Source: Clostridia bacterium (lineage in GTDB: Bacteria; Bacillota_A; Clostridia; Oscillospirales; CAG-272). From it: a stretch of DNA of 64,000 bases. The notes under the pieces were generated by a model that had not been told where the DNA came from, made no database searches, and was given only the letters and a program-made list of their open reading frames with translations. The DNA is taken from contig JAFSUU010000122.1 in the NCBI GenBank assembly GCA_017445115.1, positions 1 through 64,000 of the forward strand, read 5' to 3'. A program made the translations under genes and the position numbers. Positions 1 to 8,662 of this stretch are shown here, piece by piece (the first letter of the stretch is position 1; every line of letters begins with the position of its first letter).

Positions 1-1829
1 AAGAGGAACGAACCGATCGGACGCCCTTCGTTCTGGATGCCCGCGCGGCTTCTCATTATTGCCTCGGAGACCTTCTTGACCGCTTCGTCCTGGCCGATAA
101 CACGGCGGTGGAGGATCGCTTCAAGGTTCAGGAGCTTTTCGCGTTCGCCCTCCATGAGCTTGGATACGGGTATACCGGTCCAGCGCTCGATGATCCGCGC
201 GATCTCGTCTTCGGTGACTCTGTCGCGGAGCAGATCGGAGCCTTTGTCCTTCCGCTCCTCCGCTTTTGCTTCCTCCGCTTCAAGCTTTTTCTGAAGCTCG
301 GGAAGCTCGCCGTACTTGAGCTCCGCAGCGCGGTTGAGGTCGTATTCGCGCTGCGCCTTTTCAATCTCGGCGTTGCAGCGTTCTATCTCCTCGCGCAGGT
401 GCCTGATCTCCTCGATCGCAGATTTTTCGTTGTCCCATCTTGCTTTCATTTCGTTGAACTGCTCTCTCATTTCGGCAAGCTCGGACTGTATCTCGGCGAG
501 GTGCGCGACGGAAAGTTTGTCGCTCTCCTTTTTGAGCGCCGCCTCCTCGATCTCGTGCTGGATTATCTTTCTTCTTATAACGTCGAGTTCCGTCGGCATC
601 GAGTCGACCTCGGTACGTATCATAGCGCACGCTTCGTCGACGAGGTCGATCGCCTTGTCCGGCAGGAATCTGTCGGTGATATATCTGTTCGAAAGTGTTG
701 CCGCGGCGATTATCGCGCTGTCCGCAATCTTGACGCCGTGGTAGACTTCGTAGCGCTCTTTGAGTCCACGGAGTATCGCGATCGTATCCTCGACCGTCGG
801 CTCGTTTACAAGCACCGGCTGGAAACGGCGCTCGAGCGCGGAATCCTTTTCGATGTACTCGCGGTATTCGTCGAGAGTCGTCGCGCCGATGCAGTGGAGC
901 TCACCGCGTGCGAGCATCGGCTTCAAGAGGTTGCCCGCGTCCATCGCACCGTCGGTCTTTCCGGCGCCGACGATCGTGTGGAGCTCGTCGATAAAGAGGA
1001 TTATCCTGCCGTCGCTGTTCTTGATCTCGTCGAGGACCGCTTTGAGCCTCTCCTCAAACTCGCCTCTGAACTTGGCGCCCGCGATAAGAGCACCCATGTC
1101 GAGCGAAAAGACCGTCTTGTCCTTGAGGCTGTTCGGCACGTCGCCGCTGACGATACGCTGCGCGAGTCCTTCGGCGATTGCCGTCTTGCCGACGCCCGGT
1201 TCGCCTATCAGCACGGGGTTGTTCTTCGTCTTACGGCTGAGGATCCTTATAACGTTTCTTATCTCGTCGTCACGCCCGATAACCGGGTCCATCTTCTGAA
1301 GTCTCGCTCGCTCGACGAGGTCCGTGCCGTATTTCTTCAGCGCGTCGTACGTCTTCTCGGGGTCGTCCGAGGTCACCCTCTTCGAGCCTCTGACCGCCTG
1401 GAGCGCCTTCAGAAAATCGTTTTTGCCGATCCCGAACTCGCCGAAGATCTTCTTCATCTCGGCGTTCGGGTGCTCGAGGATCGCCATGAAAATGTGCTCG
1501 ACCGAAACGAACTCGTCCTTCATCGAAGCGGCAGTACGCTCCGCCTCGTTCAGCGCGCGGTCAACGTCCGCGGAAACGTATATCTTGCCCGACTCGCGGA
1601 CACCCGACACCTTCGGGAGCTTTGAGATCGACACGTCAAGCGCCACTGAAAACTGCGCATCGTCGACTCCTATCTTTTTAAGAAGCTGAGGGATCAGCCC
1701 CTCTTCCGCGCTGCAGAGAGCAGCGACAATGTGCTGTTCTTCTATCTGCTGGTTGGAGTTTTCAACGGTCAGCGACTGCGCCGCCTGGATCGCCTCCAAC
1801 GATTTCTGTGTGAATTTCTGCGCGTTCAT
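1..1829 (-). CDS. clpB: ATP-dependent chaperone ClpB, C-terminal part outside the window
   Basis: Hexameric AAA+ disaggregase that works with DnaK to rescue aggregated proteins in the cytosol. The 609 codons present start at an ATG (1827-1829) and read [20 protein letters not shown], a typical Clp N-domain. The first Walker A, GEPGVGKT, is encoded near 1175-1203, and a long charged segment at about 130-600 fits the coiled-coil M-domain. The frame leaves the window at [17 protein letters not shown], just before the second Walker A, so roughly 250 residues are missing. The gene is monocistronic on its 5' side and has a CIRCE operator upstream, so HrcA-controlled heat-shock induction is expected. 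Confidence 0.96.
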   Translation of the reverse strand, partial: MNAQKFTQKSLEAIQAAQSLTVENSNQQIEEQHIVAALCSAEEGLIPQLLKKIGVDDAQFSVALDVSISKLPKVSGVRESGKIYVSADVDRALNEAERTAASMKDEFVSVEHIFMAILEHPNAEMKKIFGEFGIGKNDFLKALQAVRGSKRVTSDDPEKTYDALKKYGTDLVERARLQKMDPVIGRDDEIRNVIRILSRKTKNNPVLIGEPGVGKTAIAEGLAQRIVSGDVPNSLKDKTVFSLDMGALIAGAKFRGEFEERLKAVLDEIKNSDGRIILFIDELHTIVGAGKTDGAMDAGNLLKPMLARGELHCIGATTLDEYREYIEKDSALERRFQPVLVNEPTVEDTIAILRGLKERYEVYHGVKIADSAIIAAATLSNRYITDRFLPDKAIDLVDEACAMIRTEVDSMPTELDVIRRKIIQHEIEEAALKKESDKLSVAHLAEIQSELAEMREQFNEMKARWDNEKSAIEEIRHLREEIERCNAEIEKAQREYDLNRAAELKYGELPELQKKLEAEEAKAEERKDKGSDLLRDRVTEDEIARIIERWTGIPVSKLMEGEREKLLNLEAILHRRVIGQDEAVKKVSEAIMRSRAGIQNEGRPIGSFL

Positions 1830-1959
1830 TATCATCACCCTTTCCGAAAGGTATTATATTTTACAATATCAAAGTCGGACGGAATACCCCGCCCGATGAT
1901 ACCATTCTACCCTTTATTTATGACTATTTTGCGGCTATTTTATGAACTGCGCGTTAATT

Positions 1960-1986
1960 TTAGCACTCTTGTAACACAAGTGCTAA
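1960..1986 (-). promoter_or_regulatory. CIRCE element (HrcA operator) of clpB
   Basis: TTAGCACTC - 9 nt - AAGTGCTAA, which differs from the CIRCE consensus (TTAGCACTC-N9-GAGTGCTAA) at one base. It lies about 130 nt upstream of the clpB start and should bind HrcA, so clpB would be repressed at normal temperature. Known of the family: CIRCE usually sits at groESL and dnaK operons and at clpB in some Clostridia. Confidence 0.93.
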
Positions 1987-2071
1987 ACAACTGAGACTTT
2001 GATGGCTCCGCCCGAACGATATTTCTGGCATTCGTTCCCATGTGTCTGCTAAATGATGAGAATAATAACGC

Positions 2072-2095
2072 GGGGAACCTTTTCAAAGGCTCCCC
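2072..2095 (-). terminator. Hairpin terminator after argH (repeat-family copy A)
   Basis: Imperfect hairpin with arms GGGGAACCTTT and AAAGGCTCCCC and a 2-nt loop, 15 nt past the argH stop. It resembles the G-rich hairpins at 32229-32262 and 49310-49339 (see findings). There is no strong U-tract. Confidence 0.6.
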
Positions 2096-2109
2096 CTTAA
2101 TAATATCCA

Positions 2110-3483
2110 TCATTCAGCCATACTCTTCAGATACTCGATCTGCTTTGCGACGGAAGTGGCGCCGCAGCCGCCCTCGGAGATACGCTTTTCGACGCAGACC
2201 TTGAGGTCAATGTCTCCGTAAACGTCGGAGTCGATAACGTCCGAGAATTGTTTGTACTCATCGAGCGTTAGCTCTTCAAGAGTTTTTCCGTTTTTAGTGC
2301 AGTACGCGACAATGTCGCCCGCCGCCCTGTAAGCGACGCGGAACGGAACACCCTTTTTCGCCATGTAGTCGGCGAGATCGGTCGCATTGATAAAGCCCTT
2401 CTTCGCCGCGGCAAACATCGCGTCGCGATTGATCTTCATCGTTTCGACCATAGGCGCGAAAACGGAAAGACACATCTTTACCGTGTCGAAGGCGTCGAAG
2501 ATCTGTTCCTTGTCCTCCTGCAGATCCTTGTTGTACGCGAGGGGAAGACCTTTAAGCATCGTCAGCGACGCGACGAGATCACCGAAAACTCTGCCGCACT
2601 TGCCGCGAACGAGCTCCGCCATATCGGGATTCTTCTTCTGCGGCATGATGCTCGAACCGGTGGTGTAGGCGTCGGAGAGCTCGACGAACGAGAACTCCTT
2701 GCTCGACCAGAGGATCAGCTCCTCGGAAAAGCGGGAGAGATGGACCATCACGAGCGAGAGCGCCGAGAGAAGCTCTACGCAGAAATCGCGGTCGGAAACG
2801 CCGTCAATACTGTTCTGCGAGAACGAATCGAAGCCGAGAATATCTGACGTCATCGCGCGGTCTATCGCGAACGTCGTCCCCGCGAGAGCACACGAACCGA
2901 GCGGATTCACGTTCATGCGCGCCGCCGCGTCGGAAAGACGCCCGACGTCACGGCAAAACATCATTCCGTAAGCGAGAACGTGGTGCGCGAACGTGATCGG
3001 CTGAGCGCGTTGAAGATGCGTGTAGCCCGGCATCACGACGTCGGAATATTCTTCCGCCTTGTCTGCTATCACCGCTGTCAGTTTTTTCAGCATAGAGATA
3101 ACGCTTGATGCCTCGTCGCGCAGATACAGCCTCAGGTCGGTCGCGACCTGATCGTTGCGGCTCCGCGCCGTGTGAAGCTTCTTGCCCGCGTCGCCGATCT
3201 TCTCTGTCAAAGTCTTTTCGGCGAACGTGTGAATGTCCTCGCACGACTTATCTATCGCGAGCGCGCCGGAGTCAAGCTCGGACAGGATCTCCTCGAGCCC
3301 CGCGAGTATCGCCTCGCAGTCGGCGTCCGGGATTATCCCCGCCGCACCGAGCATCGCCGCATGAGCCATCGAACCCTTGATGTCCTGACGGTACATGCGC
3401 GAGTCGAATTTTATTGAAGAATTGAAATCTTTTGCGCCTTCGTCAAGCTCTCCGTGGAGCTCTCCTGCCCATAGCTTGTCCAA
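2110..3483 (-). CDS. argH: Argininosuccinate lyase
   Basis: Last step of arginine synthesis: cleaves argininosuccinate to arginine and fumarate in the cytosol. The 457-residue length is normal for the fumarase/aspartase superfamily. Visible motifs are TARSRNDQVATD (about 105-116), MPGYTHLQRAQP (about 151-162) and the superfamily signature GSSIMPQKKNPD (about 276-287) with the catalytic serine loop. The start is a TTG preceded by AGAGG; no better start is seen. It follows argG by 34 nt on the same strand, so the pair is one argGH operon from the promoter at 4804-4832. Confidence 0.97.
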   Translation of the reverse strand: MDKLWAGELHGELDEGAKDFNSSIKFDSRMYRQDIKGSMAHAAMLGAAGIIPDADCEAILAGLEEILSELDSGALAIDKSCEDIHTFAEKTLTEKIGDAGKKLHTARSRNDQVATDLRLYLRDEASSVISMLKKLTAVIADKAEEYSDVVMPGYTHLQRAQPITFAHHVLAYGMMFCRDVGRLSDAAARMNVNPLGSCALAGTTFAIDRAMTSDILGFDSFSQNSIDGVSDRDFCVELLSALSLVMVHLSRFSEELILWSSKEFSFVELSDAYTTGSSIMPQKKNPDMAELVRGKCGRVFGDLVASLTMLKGLPLAYNKDLQEDKEQIFDAFDTVKMCLSVFAPMVETMKINRDAMFAAAKKGFINATDLADYMAKKGVPFRVAYRAAGDIVAYCTKNGKTLEELTLDEYKQFSDVIDSDVYGDIDLKVCVEKRISEGGCGATSVAKQIEYLKSMAE

Positions 3484-3517
3484 AACAGTTACCTCTTTTT
3501 AACGTTTTTATTATATT

Positions 3518-4750
3518 TCAGTTTGCTTTTCCGTTCTTCTTGTTTATCACGGACTGCACCTTGATCGGAAGTCCGTACAGGTGGATGAATCCGGTCGCGT
3601 CGGACTGATCGTAAACGTGATCTTCACCGAACGTCGCGATCTCCTCGCTGTAGAGCGACCAGTCGCTCCAGACGCCCGCCTTTATGATGTTGCCCTTGTA
3701 GAGCTTAAGCTTGACCGTACCCGTCACGTTCTCCTGCGTCTTGTCGACGAAGGCGGAGAGCGCCTCGCGCAGAGGTGTGAACCACTGACCGTTGTAAACG
3801 AGCTCCGCGAACGTGATCGCGAGGCGGGATTTTTCGTGAGCGGTCATCTTGTCGAGGCAGACCGTTTCAAGATAGTTGTGCGCGAAGTAGAGGATCGCGC
3901 CGCCGGGAGTTTCGTACACGCCGCGGCATTTGATGCCCACGAGCCTGTTCTCGACGATGTCGAGGAGGCCGATGCCGTTTCTGCCGCCGCATTCGTTGAG
4001 CGCGAGGACGATCTCTTTCGGAGTCATCTTTGTGCCGTTGAACGCCACCGGAACGCCCGCTTCGAAGTCGAGCGTGATGTATTCGGGCGTGTCGGGCGCG
4101 TCGAGCGGGGAAACGCTCATCTCAAGGAATCCGGGCTTCTCGTACTGAGGCTCGTTGCCTGTGTCCTCGAGGTCGAGACCTTCGTGAGAGAGGTGCCAGA
4201 GGTTCTTATCCTTCGAGTAGTTCGTCTCGCGGTTGATCTTCAGCGGTACGTTGTGCGCCTCCGCGTAGTCGATCTCCTCCTCGCGGCTCTTGATATCCCA
4301 TTCGCGCCAGGGAGCGATGATCGGCATGTCGGGTGCGAAATGTTTTATCGCAAGTTCGAAACGGACCTGGTCGTTGCCCTTGCCGGTGCAGCCGTGGCAG
4401 ATCGCATCGGCACCCTCGGCGAGCGCGATCTCAACGAGACGCTTCGCGATGAGCGGACGTGCGAACGACGTGCCGAGCATGTATTCCTCGTAGAGAGCAC
4501 CCGCCTTGACGGTCGGGACGATGAAATCGTTCACGAACTCGTCGGTCAGATCCTCAATGTAGAGCTTCGACGCGCCGGTCTTCAGCGCCTTCTCTTCAAG
4601 TCCCTCGAGCTCGTCCGCCTGCCCCACGTTGCCGGAGACCGCGATGATCTCGCAGTTGTTGTAGTTCTCTTTGAGCCACGGTATGATTATGGAGGTGTCA
4701 AGGCCTCCGGAATATGCAAGTACTACCTTTTTGATGTCGGATTTATTCAT
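3518..4750 (-). CDS. argG: Argininosuccinate synthase
   Basis: Joins citrulline and aspartate with ATP to form argininosuccinate. The 410 residues contain the ATP-pyrophosphatase P-loop YSGGLDTS near residues 13-20, the [14 protein letters not shown] citrulline/aspartate-binding region, and APWREW, all typical of ArgG. It is the first gene of argGH and its promoter lies 54-82 nt upstream. Neither argF, carAB nor argR is in the window, so the rest of the pathway must lie elsewhere. Confidence 0.98.
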   Translation of the reverse strand: MNKSDIKKVVLAYSGGLDTSIIIPWLKENYNNCEIIAVSGNVGQADELEGLEEKALKTGASKLYIEDLTDEFVNDFIVPTVKAGALYEEYMLGTSFARPLIAKRLVEIALAEGADAICHGCTGKGNDQVRFELAIKHFAPDMPIIAPWREWDIKSREEEIDYAEAHNVPLKINRETNYSKDKNLWHLSHEGLDLEDTGNEPQYEKPGFLEMSVSPLDAPDTPEYITLDFEAGVPVAFNGTKMTPKEIVLALNECGGRNGIGLLDIVENRLVGIKCRGVYETPGGAILYFAHNYLETVCLDKMTAHEKSRLAITFAELVYNGQWFTPLREALSAFVDKTQENVTGTVKLKLYKGNIIKAGVWSDWSLYSEEIATFGEDHVYDQSDATGFIHLYGLPIKVQSVINKKNGKAN

Positions 4751-4803
4751 GTTTTTGCCCCTTTTGTGATAAAATATTCAGAATAATTGACTTTTCGCGG
4801 ATA

Positions 4804-4832
4804 ATTATACAATACATTTTTTGATTTGTCAA
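4804..4832 (-). promoter_or_regulatory. Sigma-A promoter of argGH
   Basis: On the minus strand TTGACA (4827-4832), a 17-nt spacer, then TATAAT (4804-4809): a perfect consensus promoter reading into argG. An ATTCAGAAT-type palindrome lies just downstream, but it is too weak a match to call an ArgR box. Confidence 0.85.
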
Positions 4833-4937
4833 TAGCAAAAACAGAATTTTTCATATATTTTTTATAAAGTTTCGCCGAACGCCGTAATTGCATAAAAATT
4901 CGCGGTCGAAACCGCGTAAAATATTTGGAATATTCTG

Positions 4938-4966
4938 TTTCCAAGATGGATGCCGTGTGATATAAT
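4938..4966 (+). promoter_or_regulatory. Probable promoter of the SDR gene
   Basis: TTTCCA (4938-4943), 17-nt spacer, TATAAT (4961-4966), ending 32 nt before the ATG at 4999. The -10 is perfect and the -35 matches at 4 of 6 bases. It is divergent from the argGH promoter. Confidence 0.6.
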
Positions 4967-4998
4967 TGATATGAAAAAGACGGAACGAGGTGGGAAAA

Positions 4999-5784
4999 AT
5001 GGCAAAATATTTGCTGACGGGAGCCTGCGGCGGCATGGGAAGAGCGATTTACGACGCTCTCTGCGGCGACGGCGACGAGGTGTGGGGGATCGACCTTGCG
5101 CCGCGTGATGACACACGCCGCATCATCGCCGCCGACGTCACCGACAGCGCTTCACTTGAAGCCGCGTTTGAAAGAGTCAGCGCCGAGGCGGGAGAGCTCG
5201 ACGGCGTCATCCACGCCGCGGGCATCTACGACCTGTTCTCCCTCGCCGAAATTGACGAGGAGACGATAAAACGCGACTTTGACGTCAATCTGCTCGGAGT
5301 CTACCGCGTGAATAAGCTCTTTCTGCCGCTTATAAAAAAGGGCGGGAGAGTCGTCATCATCTCGAGCGAACTCGCGCCGCTCGATCCGCTTCCTTTCACC
5401 GGTATCTACGCGCTGACAAAATCCGCGCTCGAAAAGTACGCCGACTCGTTACGGATGGAGCTCCGGCTCATCGACCGCCGCGTCATCGTCGTCCGCCCCG
5501 GCGCCGTCAGGACCGGTATGCTGCCGCGATCGGTGGAAAAGCTCGACGAGTTCTGCGAAAAGACAAAGCTCTATGCCCTGAACGCCGCGCGCTTCAGAAA
5601 GATCGTTGACCGCGTGGAGTCGAAAAGCGTCCCGCCCGAAAAGCTCGCAAAAAAGGTTCTGCGCGCCCTCCGTTCAGGACACCCGAAACTCGTCTATAAA
5701 CTCAACCGCAATCCTCTTCTCCTTATGCTGAATGCCCTGCCGAGAAGAGCGCAGCTGGGGATAATTAAAAGGGTGTTGAAATAA
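4999..5784 (+). CDS. Short-chain dehydrogenase/reductase family protein
   Basis: NAD(P)-dependent Rossmann-fold oxidoreductase of unknown substrate. It has the nucleotide-binding TGACGGMG near the N-terminus, an acidic D after the second strand (GIDLAP), an NAG-like HAAG, the catalytic serine in VVIISSE and the Y-x3-K pair in YALTKSALEKYA. The length, 261 residues, is usual for classical SDRs. An upstream in-frame GTG at 4990 exists, but it lies inside the AGGTGG ribosome site that serves the ATG at 4999, so the ATG is preferred. It stands alone between argGH (divergent) and a hairpin array. Confidence 0.88.
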   Translation: MAKYLLTGACGGMGRAIYDALCGDGDEVWGIDLAPRDDTRRIIAADVTDSASLEAAFERVSAEAGELDGVIHAAGIYDLFSLAEIDEETIKRDFDVNLLGVYRVNKLFLPLIKKGGRVVIISSELAPLDPLPFTGIYALTKSALEKYADSLRMELRLIDRRVIVVRPGAVRTGMLPRSVEKLDEFCEKTKLYALNAARFRKIVDRVESKSVPPEKLAKKVLRALRSGHPKLVYKLNRNPLLLMLNALPRRAQLGIIKRVLK

Positions 5785-5785
5785 A

Positions 5786-5893
5786 AATGAAGACGTCGGC
5801 AGAGCCGACTAATGAAGACAGCCTTGCGGATTAATGAAGACGGCGACTCAGTCACAAAGTGGAGCGAAGTCGCCATAAATCGGCAAATGGAGC
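5786..5893. repeat. Hairpin array 1, linker TAATGAAGAC
   Basis: Linker copies at 5786-5794 (AATGAAGAC), 5810-5819 and 5832-5841 alternate with palindromes GTCGGC-aga-GCCGAC, AGCC-ttgc-GGAT and a longer GGCGACT ... AGTCGCC (5842-5848 with 5868-5874). A degenerate tail carries ATGGAGCGAAC. The same linker and nearly the same second and third palindromes recur in the array at 8493-8662. No coding capacity is apparent. Confidence 0.8.
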
Positions 5894-5898
5894 GAACT

Positions 5899-5928
5899 TT
5901 GAGATTTTTTCCTTCGAATCCGTAGTAT
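5899..5928 (+). promoter_or_regulatory. Possible promoter of the sigma-factor operon
   Basis: TTGAGA (5899-5904), 18-nt spacer, TAGTAT (5923-5928), 29 nt before the TTG start of the sigma gene. Moderate match only. Confidence 0.4.
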
Positions 5929-5957
5929 ATTGGTGAGGCAGGAAGGAAGGTGAAAGA

Positions 5958-6515
5958 TTGGACGATAGTAAGATAATTGAATTGTTCTTTGAGCGCTCAG
6001 AGCAGGCAATCATCGAACTGTCAAACAAATATGGCTCTGTATGCCGCAAGGTCGCTGATAATATATTGAACAACCGGCTTGATTCAGAAGAATGTGTAAA
6101 CGACGCTTACCTAGGGGCATGGAATACGATACCGCCTCAAAGACCAAATCCGCTATTAAGCTACGTCTGCCGTATCGTTCGGAATCTTGCTCTCAAGAAA
6201 TATCATGAGAATACCGCGCAGAAAAGAAACAGTTTTTATGATATCGCTCTGGATGAAATTGCGGAGTGCATTCCCGCGGCTTCATCTGTTACGGATGAGA
6301 TCACAGCAAAGGAAGTCGCCGGGATGATCGACGATTTTCTCGAAAAACTGGATCGGCAAAGCAGGATCATGTTTGTCAGGCGTTATTGGTGCGCTGATTC
6401 GGTCGAAGAACTCGCCAAGCTGTTTCACAAGAGCAGACATTATATTTCCGTACGTCTTTCACGAATCCGGAAAGCCCTCAGACAATACTTGACAGATAAG
6501 GGGGTATCTGTGTGA
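5958..6515 (+). CDS. RNA polymerase sigma factor, sigma-70/ECF type
   Basis: The 185-residue protein has the two regions of an ECF-like factor. An N-terminal region 2 holds DSEECVNDAYLGAWNTIPPQ and SYVCRIVRNLALKKYHE (core and -10 binding). A C-terminal region 4 helix-turn-helix holds SVEELAKLFHKSRHYISVRL (-35 binding). The start is TTG at 5958, 7 nt after GGAAGGTG. The last codons overlap the next gene by 4 nt (GTGA), so it is translationally coupled to its membrane partner. Base composition is AT-richer than flanking genes, which suggests an accessory origin. The target promoters are unknown. Confidence 0.9.
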   Translation: MDDSKIIELFFERSEQAIIELSNKYGSVCRKVADNILNNRLDSEECVNDAYLGAWNTIPPQRPNPLLSYVCRIVRNLALKKYHENTAQKRNSFYDIALDEIAECIPAASSVTDEITAKEVAGMIDDFLEKLDRQSRIMFVRRYWCADSVEELAKLFHKSRHYISVRLSRIRKALRQYLTDKGVSV

Positions 6516-7996
6516 AAAAAGAAAAGATTTCCGAAATCATCAATAACATTGATGAAAAATATATCGATGAAGCAACAGAGTTTGCTTTGAACAGCAATAA
6601 AGAGAAAAACGAAAGGCATCCTGCATTTTCAATCAAATTGGAGAAGCAACCGTATCGGCTGAAATGGACGGTACTTGCTGCCTGCCTTGCCTTGTTCATT
6701 GTTATTGGTTTCACCGCGACCGCTTTTGCAGTTGAAGCCGCGGAATACAAAACCGCTGTATCTTTCTTTGAAGAAAACGGGTTGTCTGCGGATGGGCTCA
6801 GTCGTTCGGAAGTGAAAGCGGTATATCGTGACATCACAACAAACAGTTTTACTTTTGGAAAAACCGCAGAAGTACTTAAACAAGTTGTCCCCGGATGGGA
6901 AATCGGTCAGGATAAGCCAACGCCGGAGGAACTCGCCTCCCTTTGGAACAGAAACGTATGGATTAAGTCGGTGTCGCAAAGCGGGGTAGATTACCGCGTG
7001 GATTCACAGTATGTTTTTGATCAGCAGAAAGGATTTGACGTTCTGGATAAGTGCATTCTTGAATGCTATAGTAACGGGGAAAAGCTCTGGAGTGCAGAAT
7101 TTACCGATTTCTATGTGGAAGGGTATTCATACACAAAAGACGGAACTGCGGTCTGGGGGAGCAATTTGATCCTTTCATCAAGCGATACGTCATACGGATG
7201 GATCGCTCTTGTGGATCATGAGGGGAATGTGATCTGGCAGCGTCGCCTCGATCACGATTTTAAAAATGAATACGTTGCTTCAATTTTGAGAAACACAGAC
7301 GGCACGTGGGCGGTGATCAGCAGGGGGGATCTGCAGTACTTGTGTCTTTGCTGTTGTGATGCCGGCGGAAATGAACTCAGCTTCCGTAAAACAGAGGTCG
7401 GTAATCTAGGTATTTGGAATGCGGCCCGTCTGGGAGACGGATATATCGTTCAGCTTGGAAATTCGACGTCTCATGTAAACGCGCTTCTGTACAAAATGGA
7501 CCGCGAAGGCAATGTGACCGACAGCTTTTCGTACGAAGCGGACGACTGCGAATATTATCTCACGGATATGATCGAGTTTGCCGGACACGTTTATCTTTCC
7601 GCCTATGCCGTTCCCAAGCAGGACGATGAAGGAGGACGGCACGAGATCGCAAACGTGCTTGATTATGTCTCGAACAAAGGATGGAATATTTCAGATGAAG
7701 AATTGACTCCGATTGTTCGCGATAATTATACCGCCGTTATGCTTGTGTGTGATTCTGAAGGCGGAGTTCCGAAAACCTTCTATTCCGTTAAAGGTTCATT
7801 GGGGGGCAAATTTTCTGTGGATGATGCAGAGCTGTTAGAATGGAATGTTGAAAGTATTGTGTCGACCTTCTTTTCTCCCGTCACGAACTCATTTACTATC
7901 GGAGGGACCTGTAAAGTATTCGCATACACCTTTGACGCAGAGGGTAATTTGATCGGGCAGACGGATACCGGGGAGACAACGCCGTACAGAAGATGA
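6512..7996 (+). CDS. Membrane-anchored putative anti-sigma / sensor protein with propeller-like ectodomain
   Basis: This 494-residue protein follows the sigma gene with a 4-nt overlap (GTG start), the usual layout of a sigma/anti-sigma pair. Residues 1-48 are charged and probably cytoplasmic. Residues about 50-72 form one membrane helix (WTVLAACLALFIVIGF). The remaining ~420 residues should be outside. The exterior part repeats D-x-E-G-N-like turns (DHEGNVIW, CDAGGNELS, DREGNVTD, DSEGGVPK, DAEGNLIG), as in beta-propellers. No zinc anti-sigma HxxxCxxC motif is visible. The anti-sigma role is inferred from position and topology only; a ligand- or surface-sensing role for the ectodomain is a guess. 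Confidence 0.7.
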   Translation: MKKEKISEIINNIDEKYIDEATEFALNSNKEKNERHPAFSIKLEKQPYRLKWTVLAACLALFIVIGFTATAFAVEAAEYKTAVSFFEENGLSADGLSRSEVKAVYRDITTNSFTFGKTAEVLKQVVPGWEIGQDKPTPEELASLWNRNVWIKSVSQSGVDYRVDSQYVFDQQKGFDVLDKCILECYSNGEKLWSAEFTDFYVEGYSYTKDGTAVWGSNLILSSSDTSYGWIALVDHEGNVIWQRRLDHDFKNEYVASILRNTDGTWAVISRGDLQYLCLCCCDAGGNELSFRKTEVGNLGIWNAARLGDGYIVQLGNSTSHVNALLYKMDREGNVTDSFSYEADDCEYYLTDMIEFAGHVYLSAYAVPKQDDEGGRHEIANVLDYVSNKGWNISDEELTPIVRDNYTAVMLVCDSEGGVPKTFYSVKGSLGGKFSVDDAELLEWNVESIVSTFFSPVTNSFTIGGTCKVFAYTFDAEGNLIGQTDTGETTPYRR

Positions 7997-8025
7997 TAGG
8001 TTGGACGGAATAATGTTCACAAAGA

Positions 8026-8059
8026 ACCCCGCCCGTTCTCATACGAGAGCGGGCGGGGT
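8026..8059. terminator. Strong hairpin between convergent genes
   Basis: 15-bp stem ACCCCGCCCGTTCTC / GAGAGCGGGCGGGGT (one G-T pair), 4-nt loop, between the anti-sigma-like gene (+) and the four-helix-bundle gene (-). U-tracts are poor on both sides, but the stem strength and position support a bidirectional terminator. Confidence 0.75.
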
Positions 8060-8063
8060 GTCG

Positions 8064-8420
8064 TTATAGGTTATTATTACTTTTTGTAGTATTGATCGAC
8101 GATATGAGCATTACGCGTATGCTTGCGCAGGCGTTGTCGAGCGTTTTATACGTTTGCTCATCAATATAATCGGTTCGATATAAAAGTTCAAGCCAGTATC
8201 CAGTCTCGTTCGCTTCTTTGAGCGCTATCTGAAGCTTTGATATGAAATCCGGCTTTCCGTGAGCGTACTGAGCTTCTCTGATATTCGCTCCTATTGAGGT
8301 GCCGCTCTTTCCGATTTGATTCGAGATAACGGATTCGTGCTTTGCTTTCAGGTCTTTTACGAGGTTTATGACAGAAACGGCAAAATCCATAGACTGTGTT
8401 GATAATTGATCGTTACGCAT
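8064..8420 (-). CDS. Four-helix-bundle protein (S23/IVS family)
   Basis: Small all-helical protein of 118 residues resembling the four-helix-bundle family first found in rRNA intervening sequences (TIGR02436 type). Diagnostic stretches are GKSGTSIGANIREAQYA and ALKEANETGYWLELL, followed by a C-terminal helix with LDNACASIRVML. Function in the cell is unknown for the family. The ATG at 8418-8420 lies 8 nt after GGAGG; a GTG three codons earlier overlaps the ribosome site and is rejected. It has its own promoter at 8441-8469 and converges on the sigma operon, inside the array-bracketed island. Confidence 0.88.
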   Translation of the reverse strand: MRNDQLSTQSMDFAVSVINLVKDLKAKHESVISNQIGKSGTSIGANIREAQYAHGKPDFISKLQIALKEANETGYWLELLYRTDYIDEQTYKTLDNACASIRVMLISSINTTKSNNNL

Positions 8421-8440
8421 ATTATTCACCTCCGAAATAT

Positions 8441-8469
8441 ATCATAACGCATTGCAAGGTGTTTGTCAA
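8441..8469 (-). promoter_or_regulatory. Promoter of the four-helix-bundle gene
   Basis: Minus strand TTGACA (8464-8469), 17-nt spacer, TATGAT (8441-8446), 21 nt before the ATG. Confidence 0.75.
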
Positions 8470-8492
8470 CGGCAGTGAAGCGGGAGATATGG

Positions 8493-8662
8493 TAATGAAG
8501 ACGGGCTATGCCCTAATGAAGACAGCCTTGCGGCTTAATGAAGACGACGACTCAGTCGTCTAATGAAGCGAAGCCGCCATTTAATTAGCGAACAAAGTGA
8601 GCGTCTTCATTTCTTCATTAGCGTCAGCGTCTTCATTAGCCCTCGTAGAGGGCGACTTCATT
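8493..8662. repeat. Hairpin array 2, linker TAATGAAGAC, with inverted second half
   Basis: Left half: linker at 8493-8502, 8514-8523 and 8536-8545, plus a partial copy at 8561-8568, separated by GGGC-tat-GCCC, AGCC-ttgc-GGCT and GACGACT-c-AGTCGTC. Right half: the linker in reverse complement, GTCTTCATT(A), at 8603-8611, about 8612-8620 and 8629-8638, then the palindrome GCCCTC-gta-GAGGGC (8639-8653) and GACTTCATT (8654-8662). The array thus changes orientation near 8585. It shares its linker with the array at 5786-5893 on the other side of the sigma island. Confidence 0.85.

Noticed and set aside
108..1625. A 505-codon plus-strand open frame opposite clpB
   Set aside because: It is antisense to an unmistakable ClpB frame, begins without a ribosome site, and its product is Arg/Val/Leu-rich with no domain. 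Strong codon bias on the minus strand keeps the opposite frame open. The same applies to long antisense frames at 3581-4786, 8851-10188, 14006-15688 and 30560-31657.
4770..4800. ArgR box near the argG promoter
   Set aside because: An ATTCAGAAT palindrome is present, but the flanks do not match an 18-bp ARG box and no second copy is seen.
5786..5893. CRISPR interpretation of the hairpin arrays
   Set aside because: The constant element is only 7-10 bp, the variable parts are palindromes of 9-24 bp, and no cas genes are present.
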